Counted from the stretch's first letter, positions 6,663 through 14,203 are shown. The stretch: 14,927 nucleotides of DNA from J013 sp038521775 (GCA_038521775.1 JBCBKN010000065.1:1-14927), one strand, 5' to 3'. Notes: a model not told the origin generated them from the letters alone. Numbers and translations: made by a program.

Positions 6663-7961
6663 TCAGGCCGCCAGCAGATGATCTTCGCTGTGGCCCGTGA
6701 CGCGGACGCGGTGAAGCGCACCGGGCTGCCGGTCGGCCGAAAACCGGATCTCGGCAAAGCCCTCGCAGCGCCCGCTGCGCGGGGTTTCGATGAGAACATT
6801 TTGCGTCGAGCCGACCAGCCCCGCCAGATGCGCCTGCGCCCGCGCTGTGCCCAGCGCTCGGAGCCGGGCCGCCCTGTCGCGGATCACGGCCTTCTCGACC
6901 TGCGGCATGCGCGCAGCCGGGGTGCCGGGGCGGGGCGAGTAGGGAAAGACATGCAGCCAGGTCAGCCCGCATTCCTCAACCAGGCGCTGCGAGTTTTCAT
7001 AGGCCGCGTCGCTTTCGGTGGGAAAGCCTGCGATGATGTCGGCGCCAAAAACGATGTCGGGCCGTGCTCCGCGCATGGCGGCGCAAAACGCAATCGCATC
7101 ATCGCGCAGATGCCGCCGCTTCATGCGCTTGAGGATCAGATCATCCCCCGATTGCAGGCTCAGATGCAGATGCGGCATCAGCCGGGGCTCGCTGCCGATG
7201 GCCTCGATCAGGGCAGGGTCGGCCTCGATGCTGTCGATCGAGGAGAGCCGCAGCCGCGCCAGATCCGGCACCAGCCGCAGGATCCGCTGGACCAGATTGC
7301 CAAGCCGCGGTGTGCCCGGCAGATCGGCGCCCCAGGAGGTGAGATCGACCCCGGTCAGCACCATCTCGGCATAGCCGGCGCCCGTCAGCCGGGCAATCTG
7401 GTCGACCACGACGCCTGCGGGCACCGAGCGGGAATTGCCCCGCCCAAAGGGGATGATGCAGAAGGTGCAGCGATGGTCGCAGCCATTCTGGATCTGCACA
7501 TGGGCGCGGCTTCGGGTCCCGAAGCCCGAGAGCAGATGCCCCGCGGTTTCGGTCGTCGCCATGATATCGTCGACAAGGATCTTTTCGGTCTGGCCGATGA
7601 AATCGGGGCCCGACAGCCGGTCCCAGAGCGCCGGGCGCATCTTTTCCAGATTGCCAAGCACCAGATCGACCTCGGGCATGGCCGCAAACGTCTCGGGCTC
7701 GGTCTGCGCGGCGCACCCGGTGACGATGAGACGCGCGGTCGGATGGTCGCGCCGGGCCCGGCGGATGCGCTGGCGGGCCTGGCGCACCGCCTCGGCGGTC
7801 ACGGCGCAGGTGTTGATCACAACCGTGTTCGAGAGACCCGCCGCGGCGGCCATCTCCTCCATTGCCGCGGTTTCGGTGAGGTTGAGCCGGCATCCGAGCG
7901 TGTGGAACACCGGCGCAGGGGCATCGAGGGTCGACGCCTGCGCGGCCAGGGCGTCGGTCAT
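6663..7961 (-). CDS. mtaB: tRNA N6-threonylcarbamoyladenosine(37)-C2 methylthiotransferase MtaB
   Basis: The 432-residue radical-SAM enzyme adds a methylthio group to t6A37 of ANN-decoding tRNAs, improving decoding fidelity. The N-terminal methylthiotransferase domain holds the three cluster cysteines Cys24 (HTLGCRLNLTE), Cys52 (NTCAVT) and Cys83 (VTGCAAQ). The radical-SAM cluster is CDHRCTFC (Cys161, Cys165, Cys168), followed by IIPFGRGNSRS. The C-terminal part (LVGSTQNVLIETPRSGRCEGF...HRVRVTGHSEDHLLAA) is a TRAM RNA-binding domain. The short CRLNL form of the first cysteine motif and the overall length point to MtaB rather than MiaB or RimO. The ATG overlaps the dapF stop by 4 nt (ATGA), so the two are translationally coupled; upstream extension of the frame only runs antiphase inside dapF. 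Confidence 0.95.
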   Translation of the reverse strand: MTDALAAQASTLDAPAPVFHTLGCRLNLTETAAMEEMAAAAGLSNTVVINTCAVTAEAVRQARQRIRRARRDHPTARLIVTGCAAQTEPETFAAMPEVDLVLGNLEKMRPALWDRLSGPDFIGQTEKILVDDIMATTETAGHLLSGFGTRSRAHVQIQNGCDHRCTFCIIPFGRGNSRSVPAGVVVDQIARLTGAGYAEMVLTGVDLTSWGADLPGTPRLGNLVQRILRLVPDLARLRLSSIDSIEADPALIEAIGSEPRLMPHLHLSLQSGDDLILKRMKRRHLRDDAIAFCAAMRGARPDIVFGADIIAGFPTESDAAYENSQRLVEECGLTWLHVFPYSPRPGTPAARMPQVEKAVIRDRAARLRALGTARAQAHLAGLVGSTQNVLIETPRSGRCEGFAEIRFSADRQPGALHRVRVTGHSEDHLLAA

Positions 7962-8767
7962 TGCTCCCAAACCTCCCGCTCGAGCGTGCCCTGAAAGACC
8001 CGCGCCGTGGGGCCGGAAAGCCAGACCCCCTCCTCGGCCCAGCGCAGCTCGAGCAGCCCGCCATCGGCGCGGATGGTGACCTCGCGCCCGGTCAGACCGC
8101 GCCGCGCCGCGGCCACCGCAACCGCACAGGCGCCCGAACCGCAGGCGCGGGTGATCATGCCGCCCCGCTCCCACACCCGCATGCGGATATGGCCGCGGTC
8201 GATGATGTGGACGAACTCGACATTGGTGCGTTCGGGAAAGAGCGGATGTGTTTCCCATTGCGGGCCCTGGGCTGCTAGATCGACCGCTTCGGCATCCTCG
8301 ACAAAGAAGATGCAATGCGGGTTGCCCATGCCCACGGCGGCGGGCGTTCCGTCAAGCGGCAGCGCGTCGGTGTCGACGGGATAGGCGAGCGGCACGCCGT
8401 CCCAGTTCAGCCGGGGCGGGCCCATATTGACCCGGATCGCGGCCCCGGCGCGCTGACAGTCGAGCCGCCCGGCGGCGGTTTCGATCGTGATGCGGTCGCG
8501 GCGGGTTTCCTCAAATATCAGATGGGCCGCACAGCGCGTGCCATTGCCGCAGGCCGCGGCGGCCGACCCGTCTGAATTCAGAAACTCCAGCCGGACGGCG
8601 GCGTCGGCATCGCGCGGCGGGCGCAGCACGATGAGCTGGTCAAAGCCCACGCCGCTGCGCCGGTCGCCCAAGCTGCGCGCGAGCCCGGGCGTGACTTCGG
8701 GGCCGCCCGACCGCCGGTCAAGCAGCACGAAATCGTTCTCCGCCCCATGCATCTTGATGAACTGCAC
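7958..8767 (-). CDS. dapF: Diaminopimelate epimerase
   Basis: The 269-residue cytoplasmic enzyme interconverts LL- and meso-diaminopimelate, the precursor of lysine and peptidoglycan, by a two-cysteine, cofactor-free mechanism. Both catalytic cysteines are present: Cys73 in AACGNGTRC and Cys209 in RACGSGACAVAV. Other family marks are the N-terminal IKMHGAENDF, GNPHCIFFV near residue 148 and the ERTNVEF segment near 179. The N-terminal motif has Ala-Glu where Leu-Gly is usual, but the conserved Asn11 remains. The start chosen is GTG at 8767, with GAAGG about 8 nt upstream and a family-typical N-terminus; ATG at 8821 would add 18 residues (MSPLAEREGKRAETEGDA) of no recognised function. It is first gene of a two-gene unit with mtaB, a common neighbour in alphaproteobacteria. 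Confidence 0.95.
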   Translation of the reverse strand: MQFIKMHGAENDFVLLDRRSGGPEVTPGLARSLGDRRSGVGFDQLIVLRPPRDADAAVRLEFLNSDGSAAAACGNGTRCAAHLIFEETRRDRITIETAAGRLDCQRAGAAIRVNMGPPRLNWDGVPLAYPVDTDALPLDGTPAAVGMGNPHCIFFVEDAEAVDLAAQGPQWETHPLFPERTNVEFVHIIDRGHIRMRVWERGGMITRACGSGACAVAVAAARRGLTGREVTIRADGGLLELRWAEEGVWLSGPTARVFQGTLEREVWEQ

Positions 8768-8877
8768 CGCGTCGCCTTCAGTTTCTGCCCGTTTGCCTTC
8801 TCTCTCCGCCAGCGGTGACATGGACCCCGTCGGGCGATTGTGCAAGCCGGTTCTGACGGGCGGCCGGTGTGATGGGA

Positions 8878-8895
8878 ACGCCGCTTGCGCGGCGT
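8878..8895. terminator. Perfect 7-bp GC hairpin between the SDR gene and dapF
   Basis: ACGCCGC (8878-8884) and GCGGCGT (8889-8895) pair perfectly around a 4-nt loop. In the minus-strand transcript the loop reads GCAA, a GNRA-type tetraloop. It lies downstream of the SDR stop and upstream of dapF, so it may end or process the SDR transcript, but no U-run follows on the minus strand. On the plus strand it is followed by the repeated motif at 8906-8928, as is the hairpin at 14177-14196. Confidence 0.5.
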
Positions 8896-8905
8896 GCCTC
8901 CGGCG

Positions 8906-8928
8906 GGAGTATTTTTGCCAAGAAGAAG
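8906..8928 (+). repeat. Intergenic motif GGAGTATTT-N3-CCAAGAAGAAG, copy 1
   Basis: This 23-nt element matches the copy at 14204-14226 at 20 of 23 positions; only the three central bases differ. Both copies lie 7-10 nt after a perfect GC-rich hairpin. Here the plus-strand orientation is opposite to the flanking genes, so it cannot serve as their ribosome-binding site. I recall similar sequences between genes in Rhodobacterales but cannot verify that here. Confidence 0.65.
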
Positions 8929-8934
8929 CCTGCG

Positions 8935-9708
8935 CTAAAGGCCGAGTTCGGCGCAATTGGCAAGGGCCGCGGCGCCACCATCGATGGCGATCTCGGCGCC
9001 CTTGATCCAGGCGCTGTCGGGGCGGGCGAGAAAGACCACGAGCCGGGCGATTTGTTCGGGCGTGCCGGCACCGCCGAGGCGTGCGCGCATTTTTTCGACC
9101 CGGTCGCCGAAGGCCGAGGCGAAATCCGCGAGGATCGGCGTCTCGACAGCGGCGGGGCAGACCGCGTTCATGCGCAGCCCCTTGGCGATGAGCGCCTCGG
9201 TGCGCTGAAAGGTCCAGACGGTCAGCGCCTCTTTCGACAGGTTGTAGGCGCGCACCGGGTCGAGCTTGTGGCGGGCCACGAAACCTTCGGCCGCCTCGGG
9301 GCCGGTGAGACCCATCAAGGCGCGAACCTCGGCTATGTTTTCGCGCCAGGCCCAGCCGGCGCGCGACGAGAGGTTGACAATCGAGCCCCCCGGGGCGATC
9401 CGCGGTTCCAACGCCTCTGAAAGCCGCCGCAGCCCCAGAAAGTTGATCTGCAGGATGGCGGCGGCATTGTCCTGACGCGGCGGCACCCCGGCAATGTTGA
9501 GCAGCGCATCATAGGGGCCGGGCAGCAGATCCAGCACCGCGTCGATCGATGCAGCATCGGCCATGTCGACGCGGTGCCAGGCATCGGCCTGAGAGGGCTC
9601 GACCCGGTCCAGCGCTGTGACATGCGCGCCGCCCGCGCGCAGCATCCGCGCGCTTTCGGCCCCGATGCCCGAGGCCGCGCCGGTGATCAGGACCCGAAGC
9701 TCTGCCAT
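8935..9708 (-). CDS. SDR-family NAD(P)-dependent dehydrogenase, coniferyl-alcohol-dehydrogenase-like
   Basis: The 257-residue classical short-chain dehydrogenase should oxidise or reduce an alcohol/carbonyl with NAD(P). The cofactor motif is TGAASGIG (residues 9-16), the NIAG motif is near residue 71, the catalytic serine is in NLSSRAG (114/115), and the Tyr-Lys pair is Y155-NLS-K159. The NIAGVPP segment and an insertion between Ser and Tyr (about 40 residues containing RALMGLTGPEAAEGFV) resemble proteins annotated as coniferyl-alcohol dehydrogenase or 3-alpha-hydroxysteroid-type SDRs; substrate is not provable from sequence. The start at 9708 is fixed by the cofactor motif, though no good Shine-Dalgarno precedes it. 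It is divergent from the aromatic-CoA operon and shares a 125-nt control region with it, which suggests a related role in aromatic metabolism. Confidence 0.85.
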   Translation of the reverse strand: MAELRVLITGAASGIGAESARMLRAGGAHVTALDRVEPSQADAWHRVDMADAASIDAVLDLLPGPYDALLNIAGVPPRQDNAAAILQINFLGLRRLSEALEPRIAPGGSIVNLSSRAGWAWRENIAEVRALMGLTGPEAAEGFVARHKLDPVRAYNLSKEALTVWTFQRTEALIAKGLRMNAVCPAAVETPILADFASAFGDRVEKMRARLGGAGTPEQIARLVVFLARPDSAWIKGAEIAIDGGAAALANCAELGL

Positions 9709-9754
9709 ACGGTCAGACTGGGGCAGGCGGTGCAGGGCTGCAAGGGCGATGTGC

Positions 9755-9781
9755 TTCAGGCATGAATATTTCAGGCTTGAA
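9755..9781. promoter_or_regulatory. Tandem palindromic operator, two TTCA-N4-TGAA sites
   Basis: TTCAGGCATGAA (9755-9766) and TTCAGGCTTGAA (9770-9781) are two copies of one imperfect palindrome, 15 nt apart centre to centre. The second overlaps the -35 box of the promoter at 9777-9805. Size and symmetry suit a dimeric winged-helix regulator, and a MarR protein is encoded in the operon downstream. The site also lies in front of the divergent SDR gene. Confidence 0.6.
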
Positions 9782-9805
9782 GGACCTGCGCGCGCGCCCT
9801 ACACT
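9777..9805 (+). promoter_or_regulatory. Sigma70-like promoter of the aromatic-CoA operon
   Basis: The -35 box TTGAAG (9777-9782) and -10 box TACACT (9800-9805) are separated by exactly 17 nt, and each matches the consensus at four of six positions. Transcription would start near 9812, leaving a leader of about 22 nt before the ATG at 9834. Confidence 0.55.
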
Positions 9806-9822
9806 GCGACCCGAGCGAACGC

Positions 9823-9830
9823 GGAGGTGA
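9823..9830 (+). promoter_or_regulatory. Strong ribosome-binding site GGAGGTGA
   Basis: The eight bases are fully complementary to the 16S rRNA anti-Shine-Dalgarno and end 3 nt before the ATG at 9834. This is the best translation signal in the window and suggests high expression of the fusion enzyme when the operon is on. Confidence 0.8.
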
Positions 9831-9833
9831 TCG

Positions 9834-12125
9834 ATGCGCATTGCATGTCTTGGCGGCGGCCCGGCGGGTCTTTACTTCGCGATCTCCATGAAGCTGCGCG
9901 ATCCGAGCCATGAGATCGTGGTCTTTGAGCGCAACCGCGCCGATGACACGTTCGGCTGGGGCGTGGTTCTGTCGGACGAGACGCTGGACAATCTGGCCGC
10001 CAATGATCCGGCAAGCGCCGCGGCGATCCGGGCGCATTTTGCCTATTGGGACGACATCTCGGTGGTCTATCGGGGCACCAACACCGTCTCCACCGGCCAT
10101 GGTTTTTGCGGGATCGGGCGCAAGACGCTGCTCTTGCTGCTGCAGGATCGGGCGCGCGAACTCGGCGTTGAGATGCGCTTTGAGACCGAGCTTGCGGGCG
10201 CGGCGGACCTTGCGGCCGAATACGATCTGGTGGTGGCCTGTGACGGGCTGAACTCGCGCACCCGGCAGGAGTTTGCGGCGAGCTTCAAGCCCGATATCGA
10301 CATGCGGCCCAACAAATTCGTCTGGCTGGGCACGCATCAGAAATTCGACGATGCCTTTACCTTCATCTTCGAGGAAACCGAGCATGGCTGGGTCTGGGCC
10401 CATGCCTATCAGTTTGACGATGACACCGCGACCTTCCTGGTCGAATGCGCGACCCCGGTCTGGGAGGCGTTCGGCTTTGGCGAGATGACCCAGGCCGAAA
10501 GCGTCGCGACCTGCGAGCGGATCTTCAAGGATCATCTGGGCGGGCATCCGCTGATGTCGAACGCCAAGCATCTGCGCGGCTCGGCCTGGCTGAACTTTCC
10601 CCGCGTGCTCTGCGAGACCTGGCATCACCAGAACATCGTGCTGATGGGCGATGCCGCGGCGACGGCGCATTTCTCCATCGGCTCGGGCACCAAGCTGGCG
10701 CTGGAAAGCGCGGTGGCGCTCGCCGATTATCTGCATGAGGAGCCCAGCCTGCCGGCGGCGTTTGAGAAATATCAGGAGGCGCGGCGGCTGGAGGTGCTGA
10801 AGCTGCAATCGGCGGCGCGCAACTCGATGGAGTGGTTCGAGGAGGTCGAGCGCTATCTGCATCTTGACCCGGTGCAGTTCAACTATGCGCTTTTGACCCG
10901 CAGCCAGCGGATCAGCCATGAGAATCTGCGCCTGCGCGATGGCGACTGGCTGGAAGGGGCCGAGCGCTGGTTTCAAAACCGCGCCGGGGTGTCGGACAAT
11001 GCGCCGGTGCGCGCGCCGATGTTCGCGCCCTACCGGCTGCGCGAGATGAGCCTGGCCAACCGCGTCGTCGTCTCGCCCATGGCCCAGTACAAGGCCAGGG
11101 AGGGCAGCCCCACCGATTGGCATCTGGTGCATCTGGGCGAGCGTGCGAAGGGCGGCGCGGGGCTTGTCTATACCGAGATGACTTGCGTGAGTGCCGAGGG
11201 CCGCATCACCCCCGGCTGCCCGGGGCTTTATGCGCCCGAACATGAGGCGGGCTGGCGCCGGGTGGTCGAGTTCATCCATGCCGAGACCGAGGCCAAGCTT
11301 TGCATCCAGATCGGCCATGCCGGGCGCAAGGGCTCCACCCAGCTGGGATGGGAAGAGATGGACGCGCCCCTGAAAGACGGGAACTGGCCGCTGCTCTCGG
11401 CCTCGGCGCTGCCCTGGTCGCCCCGCAATGCAGTGCCCAAGGCGATGGACCGCGCGGATATGGACCGGGTGACGGCCGAGTTCGTGGCGGCCACCGAAAT
11501 GGCCGCGCGCTGCGGCTTCGATATGGTCGAGCTGCATGCCGCGCATGGCTATCTGCTCTCCTCCTTCCTCTCACCGGTCTCGAATATCCGCAAAGATGAT
11601 TATGGCGGCAGCCTGGACAACCGGATGCGCTATCCGCTGGAGGTGTTTGCCGCGATGCGCGCGGTTTGGCCGGCCGAAAAACCCATGGCGGTGCGGATCT
11701 CGGCCAATGATTGGGTGGGCGATGCCGGTGTCACGCCCGAGGAGGCGGTGGCGATGTCGCGCGCCTTCACCGATGCAGGGGCGGATGTGATCGACGTCTC
11801 GGCCGGGCAGACCAGCATCGAGGCGCAGCCGGTCTATGGCCGCATGTTCCAGACCCCGTTTTCGGATCGCATCCGCAATGAGGCGGGTGTCGCAACCATG
11901 GCGGTGGGCAATATCTATGAGCCCGATCATGTGAACTCGATCCTGATGGCGGGGCGGGCCGATCTGGTTTGCCTCGCGCGGCCGCATCTGGCCGATCCCT
12001 ATTGGACGCTGCGCGCGGGCGCTGCCATCGGCGACCGGCATGCGGCCTGGCCCGACCCCTATCTGGCCGGGCGCGACCAGCTTTGGCGGCTGGCCGATCG
12101 GGCCGAAACCGTGGGCCAGGTCTGA
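9834..12125 (+). CDS. Fused flavin monooxygenase / Old-Yellow-Enzyme reductase (aminobenzoyl-CoA or salicylyl-CoA type)
   Basis: The 763-residue protein joins two flavoenzymes. Residues 1 to about 390 are a class A FAD monooxygenase: dinucleotide motif GGGPAGLYF (7-15), VACDGLNSRTR (134-143) and GDAAATAHFSIGSGTKLALE (272-291). Residues about 396-755 are an FMN-dependent Old Yellow Enzyme barrel: VVVSPMAQYKA near 411, QIGHAGRKG near 492, ELHAAHGYLLSSFLSP near 566 and DDYGGSLDNRMRYP near 588. This matches 2-aminobenzoyl-CoA monooxygenase/reductase (AbmA of Azoarcus) and proteins annotated as bifunctional salicylyl-CoA 5-hydroxylase/oxidoreductase. The known reaction hydroxylates 2-aminobenzoyl-CoA with O2 and NADH, then reduces the ring to a non-aromatic CoA thioester. 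It is first in the operon, with its own promoter and GGAGGTGA. The true substrate (anthraniloyl-CoA or salicylyl-CoA) is not decidable from sequence. Confidence 0.9.
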   Translation: MRIACLGGGPAGLYFAISMKLRDPSHEIVVFERNRADDTFGWGVVLSDETLDNLAANDPASAAAIRAHFAYWDDISVVYRGTNTVSTGHGFCGIGRKTLLLLLQDRARELGVEMRFETELAGAADLAAEYDLVVACDGLNSRTRQEFAASFKPDIDMRPNKFVWLGTHQKFDDAFTFIFEETEHGWVWAHAYQFDDDTATFLVECATPVWEAFGFGEMTQAESVATCERIFKDHLGGHPLMSNAKHLRGSAWLNFPRVLCETWHHQNIVLMGDAAATAHFSIGSGTKLALESAVALADYLHEEPSLPAAFEKYQEARRLEVLKLQSAARNSMEWFEEVERYLHLDPVQFNYALLTRSQRISHENLRLRDGDWLEGAERWFQNRAGVSDNAPVRAPMFAPYRLREMSLANRVVVSPMAQYKAREGSPTDWHLVHLGERAKGGAGLVYTEMTCVSAEGRITPGCPGLYAPEHEAGWRRVVEFIHAETEAKLCIQIGHAGRKGSTQLGWEEMDAPLKDGNWPLLSASALPWSPRNAVPKAMDRADMDRVTAEFVAATEMAARCGFDMVELHAAHGYLLSSFLSPVSNIRKDDYGGSLDNRMRYPLEVFAAMRAVWPAEKPMAVRISANDWVGDAGVTPEEAVAMSRAFTDAGADVIDVSAGQTSIEAQPVYGRMFQTPFSDRIRNEAGVATMAVGNIYEPDHVNSILMAGRADLVCLARPHLADPYWTLRAGAAIGDRHAAWPDPYLAGRDQLWRLADRAETVGQV

Positions 12126-12880
12126 TGCCGGATCTGGCGGGGCGGCATGCACTGGTCACGGGCGGCGGCACGGGCATTGGCGCGGCCATTGCCCAGGCGC
12201 TGGCCGCGGCGGGGGCGCGCGTGACCATCACCGGGCGGCGCGACGGGCCGCTGGTGGAGACCGCCGGCGATGCCATGCGCTGGCAGATCCTCGATGTCAC
12301 CGATGAGGCGGCGGTTATGGCCGGTTTTGCGGCGGCCGAAGCGGCGGCTGGGCCGGTCGACATCCTGGTGGCCAATGCCGGCATTGCCGAAACGGCCCCT
12401 TTTGGCAAGATGAGCCTGGAGTTCTGGCGCAAGGTGCAGGCGGCCAATGTCGAGGGGGTGTTTCTGTCCATGCGCGCGGTGATCGACGGGATGGCCGCGC
12501 GCGGCTGGGGCCGGATCATTGCCATCTCCTCGGTCGCGGGGCTGAAAGGGTTTCGCTATGGGTCGGCCTATGCGGCCTCCAAACATGCCGTGCTGGGGCT
12601 GGTGAAATCGGCCTCCGAAGAGGTGCTCAAACAGGGCGTTACGGTAAATGCGCTCTGCCCTGGCTATGTCGCGACGCCGATTGTGGATGCGAATGTTGAA
12701 AAGGTGATGGCCCGCTCGGGCATGGCGCGGGACGAGGCCGAGGCGGTGTTTGCCGACTCCAACCCTTTTGGCCGGCTGATCACGCCCGAGGAGGTCGCTG
12801 AAGCCGCGCTCTGGCTCTGCGGGCCGGGCTCGGGGGCGGTGACCGGCCAGGCGGTTCCGATCAGCGGGGGGCAGCTGTGA
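12125..12880 (+). CDS. SDR-family dehydrogenase (probable 3-hydroxyacyl-CoA dehydrogenase)
   Basis: The 251-residue short-chain dehydrogenase has TGGGTGIG (12-19) for the cofactor, DVTD (57-60), NAG (84-86), structural Asn108, the catalytic Ser in ISSVAG (135/136) and Y149-AAS-K153. The family is like FabG and 3-hydroxybutyryl-CoA dehydrogenases. Its ATG overlaps the fusion-enzyme stop as TGATG, so translation is coupled, and the following MarR gene overlaps its stop by 4 nt. In this operon it probably oxidises a hydroxyl on the ring-derived CoA thioester; the exact substrate is inference. The frame stays open about 52 codons upstream, but that part lies inside the fusion gene and lacks any SDR motif. 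Confidence 0.9.
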   Translation: MPDLAGRHALVTGGGTGIGAAIAQALAAAGARVTITGRRDGPLVETAGDAMRWQILDVTDEAAVMAGFAAAEAAAGPVDILVANAGIAETAPFGKMSLEFWRKVQAANVEGVFLSMRAVIDGMAARGWGRIIAISSVAGLKGFRYGSAYAASKHAVLGLVKSASEEVLKQGVTVNALCPGYVATPIVDANVEKVMARSGMARDEAEAVFADSNPFGRLITPEEVAEAALWLCGPGSGAVTGQAVPISGGQL

Positions 12881-13356
12881 CTGTGCTCGACCGGCCTGTC
12901 GACACGGCGCTCTCAAAGGACCGGCTGCGGCTGTGGCTGAAGCTGCTCAAGGTCACCCGCGGGCTGGAGGCCGAGCTGCGCGAGCGGATGCGGGTGGAGT
13001 TCGGCTCGACCCTGCCGCGCTTTGACGTGATGGCGGCACTGGCGCGGCACCCGGACGGGCTGCGCATGTCGGCCCTGTCGGATGTGCTGCGGGTCTCGAA
13101 CGGCAATGTCACGGGGATTGTCGACCGGCTGGTGGTCGAAGGCCAGGTCGCGCGGGCGCAGGTGCCGGGCGACCGGCGCGCGCAGCTTGTGCGGCTGACG
13201 CCCGAGGGTCGGGCGGAGTTTGCCCAAATGGCCCGCACCCATGAGGCCTGGGTCAATGCATTGCTGGGCGATGTGGATGCCGCGCAGGCGTCGCTTTTGC
13301 TTGACGGGCTGGGGCGGCTGGAGGCACGGCCGGAACCGGGAGGAGAGCGCGAATGA
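12877..13356 (+). CDS. MarR-family transcriptional regulator
   Basis: The 159-residue winged-helix regulator normally binds DNA as a dimer and is released by a small phenolic or acyl-CoA ligand. The helix-turn-helix lies at about residues 50-90 (PRFDVMAALARHPDGLRMSA, then SDVLRVSNGNVTGIVDRL). The wing follows (EGQVARAQVPGDRRAQLVRL, then TPEGRAEF). Flanking N- and C-terminal helices would form the dimer interface. It starts with GTG at 12877 overlapping the SDR stop (GTGA) and ends overlapping the crotonase start (ATGA), so it is embedded in the operon. By analogy with MarR regulators of aromatic-CoA pathways it probably represses this operon and is autoregulated. The candidate site is the double TTCA-N4-TGAA palindrome at 9755-9781. 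Confidence 0.9.
   Translation: MTVLDRPVDTALSKDRLRLWLKLLKVTRGLEAELRERMRVEFGSTLPRFDVMAALARHPDGLRMSALSDVLRVSNGNVTGIVDRLVVEGQVARAQVPGDRRAQLVRLTPEGRAEFAQMARTHEAWVNALLGDVDAAQASLLLDGLGRLEARPEPGGERE
13339..13345 (+). promoter_or_regulatory. Ribosome-binding site GGAGGAG for the crotonase gene
   Basis: GGAGGAG sits 7 nt before the ATG at 13353, inside the last codons of the MarR gene. It selects 13353 over in-frame ATGs at 13362 and 13374. Confidence 0.7.
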
Positions 13357-14165
13357 CAGCCATGGCTGAGCGCATGCCGCAGCATTTCCGCTGCCGGATC
13401 GTCGATGGGATTGCGCATTTGTCGCTGGACCGGCCGGAGCGGAAGAACCCGCTCACCTTCGAGAGCTATGCCGAGCTGCGCGACTGGTTTCGCGCGCTCG
13501 CCTATGCCGAGGATGTGCAGGTTGTGGTGTTCGGCTCGAATGGCGGGAATTTCTGCTCGGGCGGCGATGTGCATGAGATCATCGGGCCGCTGACCAAGCT
13601 CGACATGAAGGGGCTTTTGGCCTTCACCCGGATGACCGGTGATCTGGTCAAGGCGATGATCGGCTGCGGCAAGCCGGTGATTGCGGCGGTCGACGGGGTC
13701 TGTGTGGGGGCGGGCGCGATTGTCGCGATGGCTTCGGATTTGCGGCTGGGCACGCCCGAGGCCAAGACGGCGTTTCTTTTCACCCGGGTGGGGCTGGCGG
13801 GCTGCGACATGGGCGCCTGTGCGATGCTGCCGCGGATCATCGGCCAGGGCCGGGCGGCAGAGCTGCTTTACACCGGGCGCTCGATGAGCGCGGAGGAGGG
13901 GCTTGCCTGGGGGTTTTTCAACGCGCTGCATGGGGCGGAGGCGCTGGAGGAGGCGGCGCTGGCACTGGCCGGGCGGATCGCGGCGGGGCCGAATTTTGCC
14001 CATATGATCACCAAGACCCAGATCAAACAGGAATGGAATATGGGGCTCGACCAGGCGATCGAGGCAGAGGCGCAGGCCCAGGCGATCTGCATGCAGACGG
14101 CCGATTTCCGGCGGGCCTATGAGGCGTTTGTGGCCAAGACGCGCCCGGAATTCGGCGGCAATTGA
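13353..14165 (+). CDS. Enoyl-CoA hydratase/isomerase (crotonase) family protein
   Basis: The 270-residue crotonase-fold protein has LSLDRPERKNPLTFESYAEL (23-42), the CoA/oxyanion loop NFCSGGDVHEI (66-76) and the second oxyanion segment DGVCVGAGAIVAMASDLRLG (114-133). Crotonases act on CoA thioesters as hydratases, isomerases, hydrolases or dehalogenases. The two glutamates of true enoyl-CoA hydratase are absent: the first position is Ile123 and the second is Thr144/Arg145. Instead Asp152 occurs in AGCDMGA, as in several other crotonase subfamilies. A simple hydratase role is therefore doubtful; ring-opening hydrolase or isomerase chemistry on the product of the fusion enzyme fits the context, as inference. 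The start is ATG 13353, overlapping the MarR stop. Confidence 0.88.
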   Translation: MTAMAERMPQHFRCRIVDGIAHLSLDRPERKNPLTFESYAELRDWFRALAYAEDVQVVVFGSNGGNFCSGGDVHEIIGPLTKLDMKGLLAFTRMTGDLVKAMIGCGKPVIAAVDGVCVGAGAIVAMASDLRLGTPEAKTAFLFTRVGLAGCDMGACAMLPRIIGQGRAAELLYTGRSMSAEEGLAWGFFNALHGAEALEEAALALAGRIAAGPNFAHMITKTQIKQEWNMGLDQAIEAEAQAQAICMQTADFRRAYEAFVAKTRPEFGGN

Positions 14166-14176
14166 GGAGGGAAGCG

Positions 14177-14196
14177 CCGGGGGGCCAGCCCCCCGG
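14177..14196 (+). terminator. Strong 8-bp GC hairpin between crotonase and acyl-CoA dehydrogenase genes
   Basis: CCGGGGGG (14177-14184) and CCCCCCGG (14189-14196) pair perfectly around a CCAG loop, 12 nt after the crotonase stop. There is no U-run straight after it, so it may act as an attenuator, a transcript-stabilising hairpin or part of an intergenic repeat rather than a full terminator. The 64-nt gap here contrasts with the overlapping junctions upstream. Confidence 0.55.
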
Positions 14197-14203
14197 ACCC
14201 CCC

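Noticed and set aside
8768..8956. N-terminal extension of dapF
   Set aside because: The extra 18 to 63 residues are not part of the epimerase fold; the GTG at 8767 gives the normal N-terminus and length with a plausible ribosome-binding site.
9771..11546. 591-codon minus-strand open frame opposite the fusion gene
   Set aside because: It lies opposite well-conserved monooxygenase and OYE motifs and has no recognisable domain; a typical high-GC antisense artefact.
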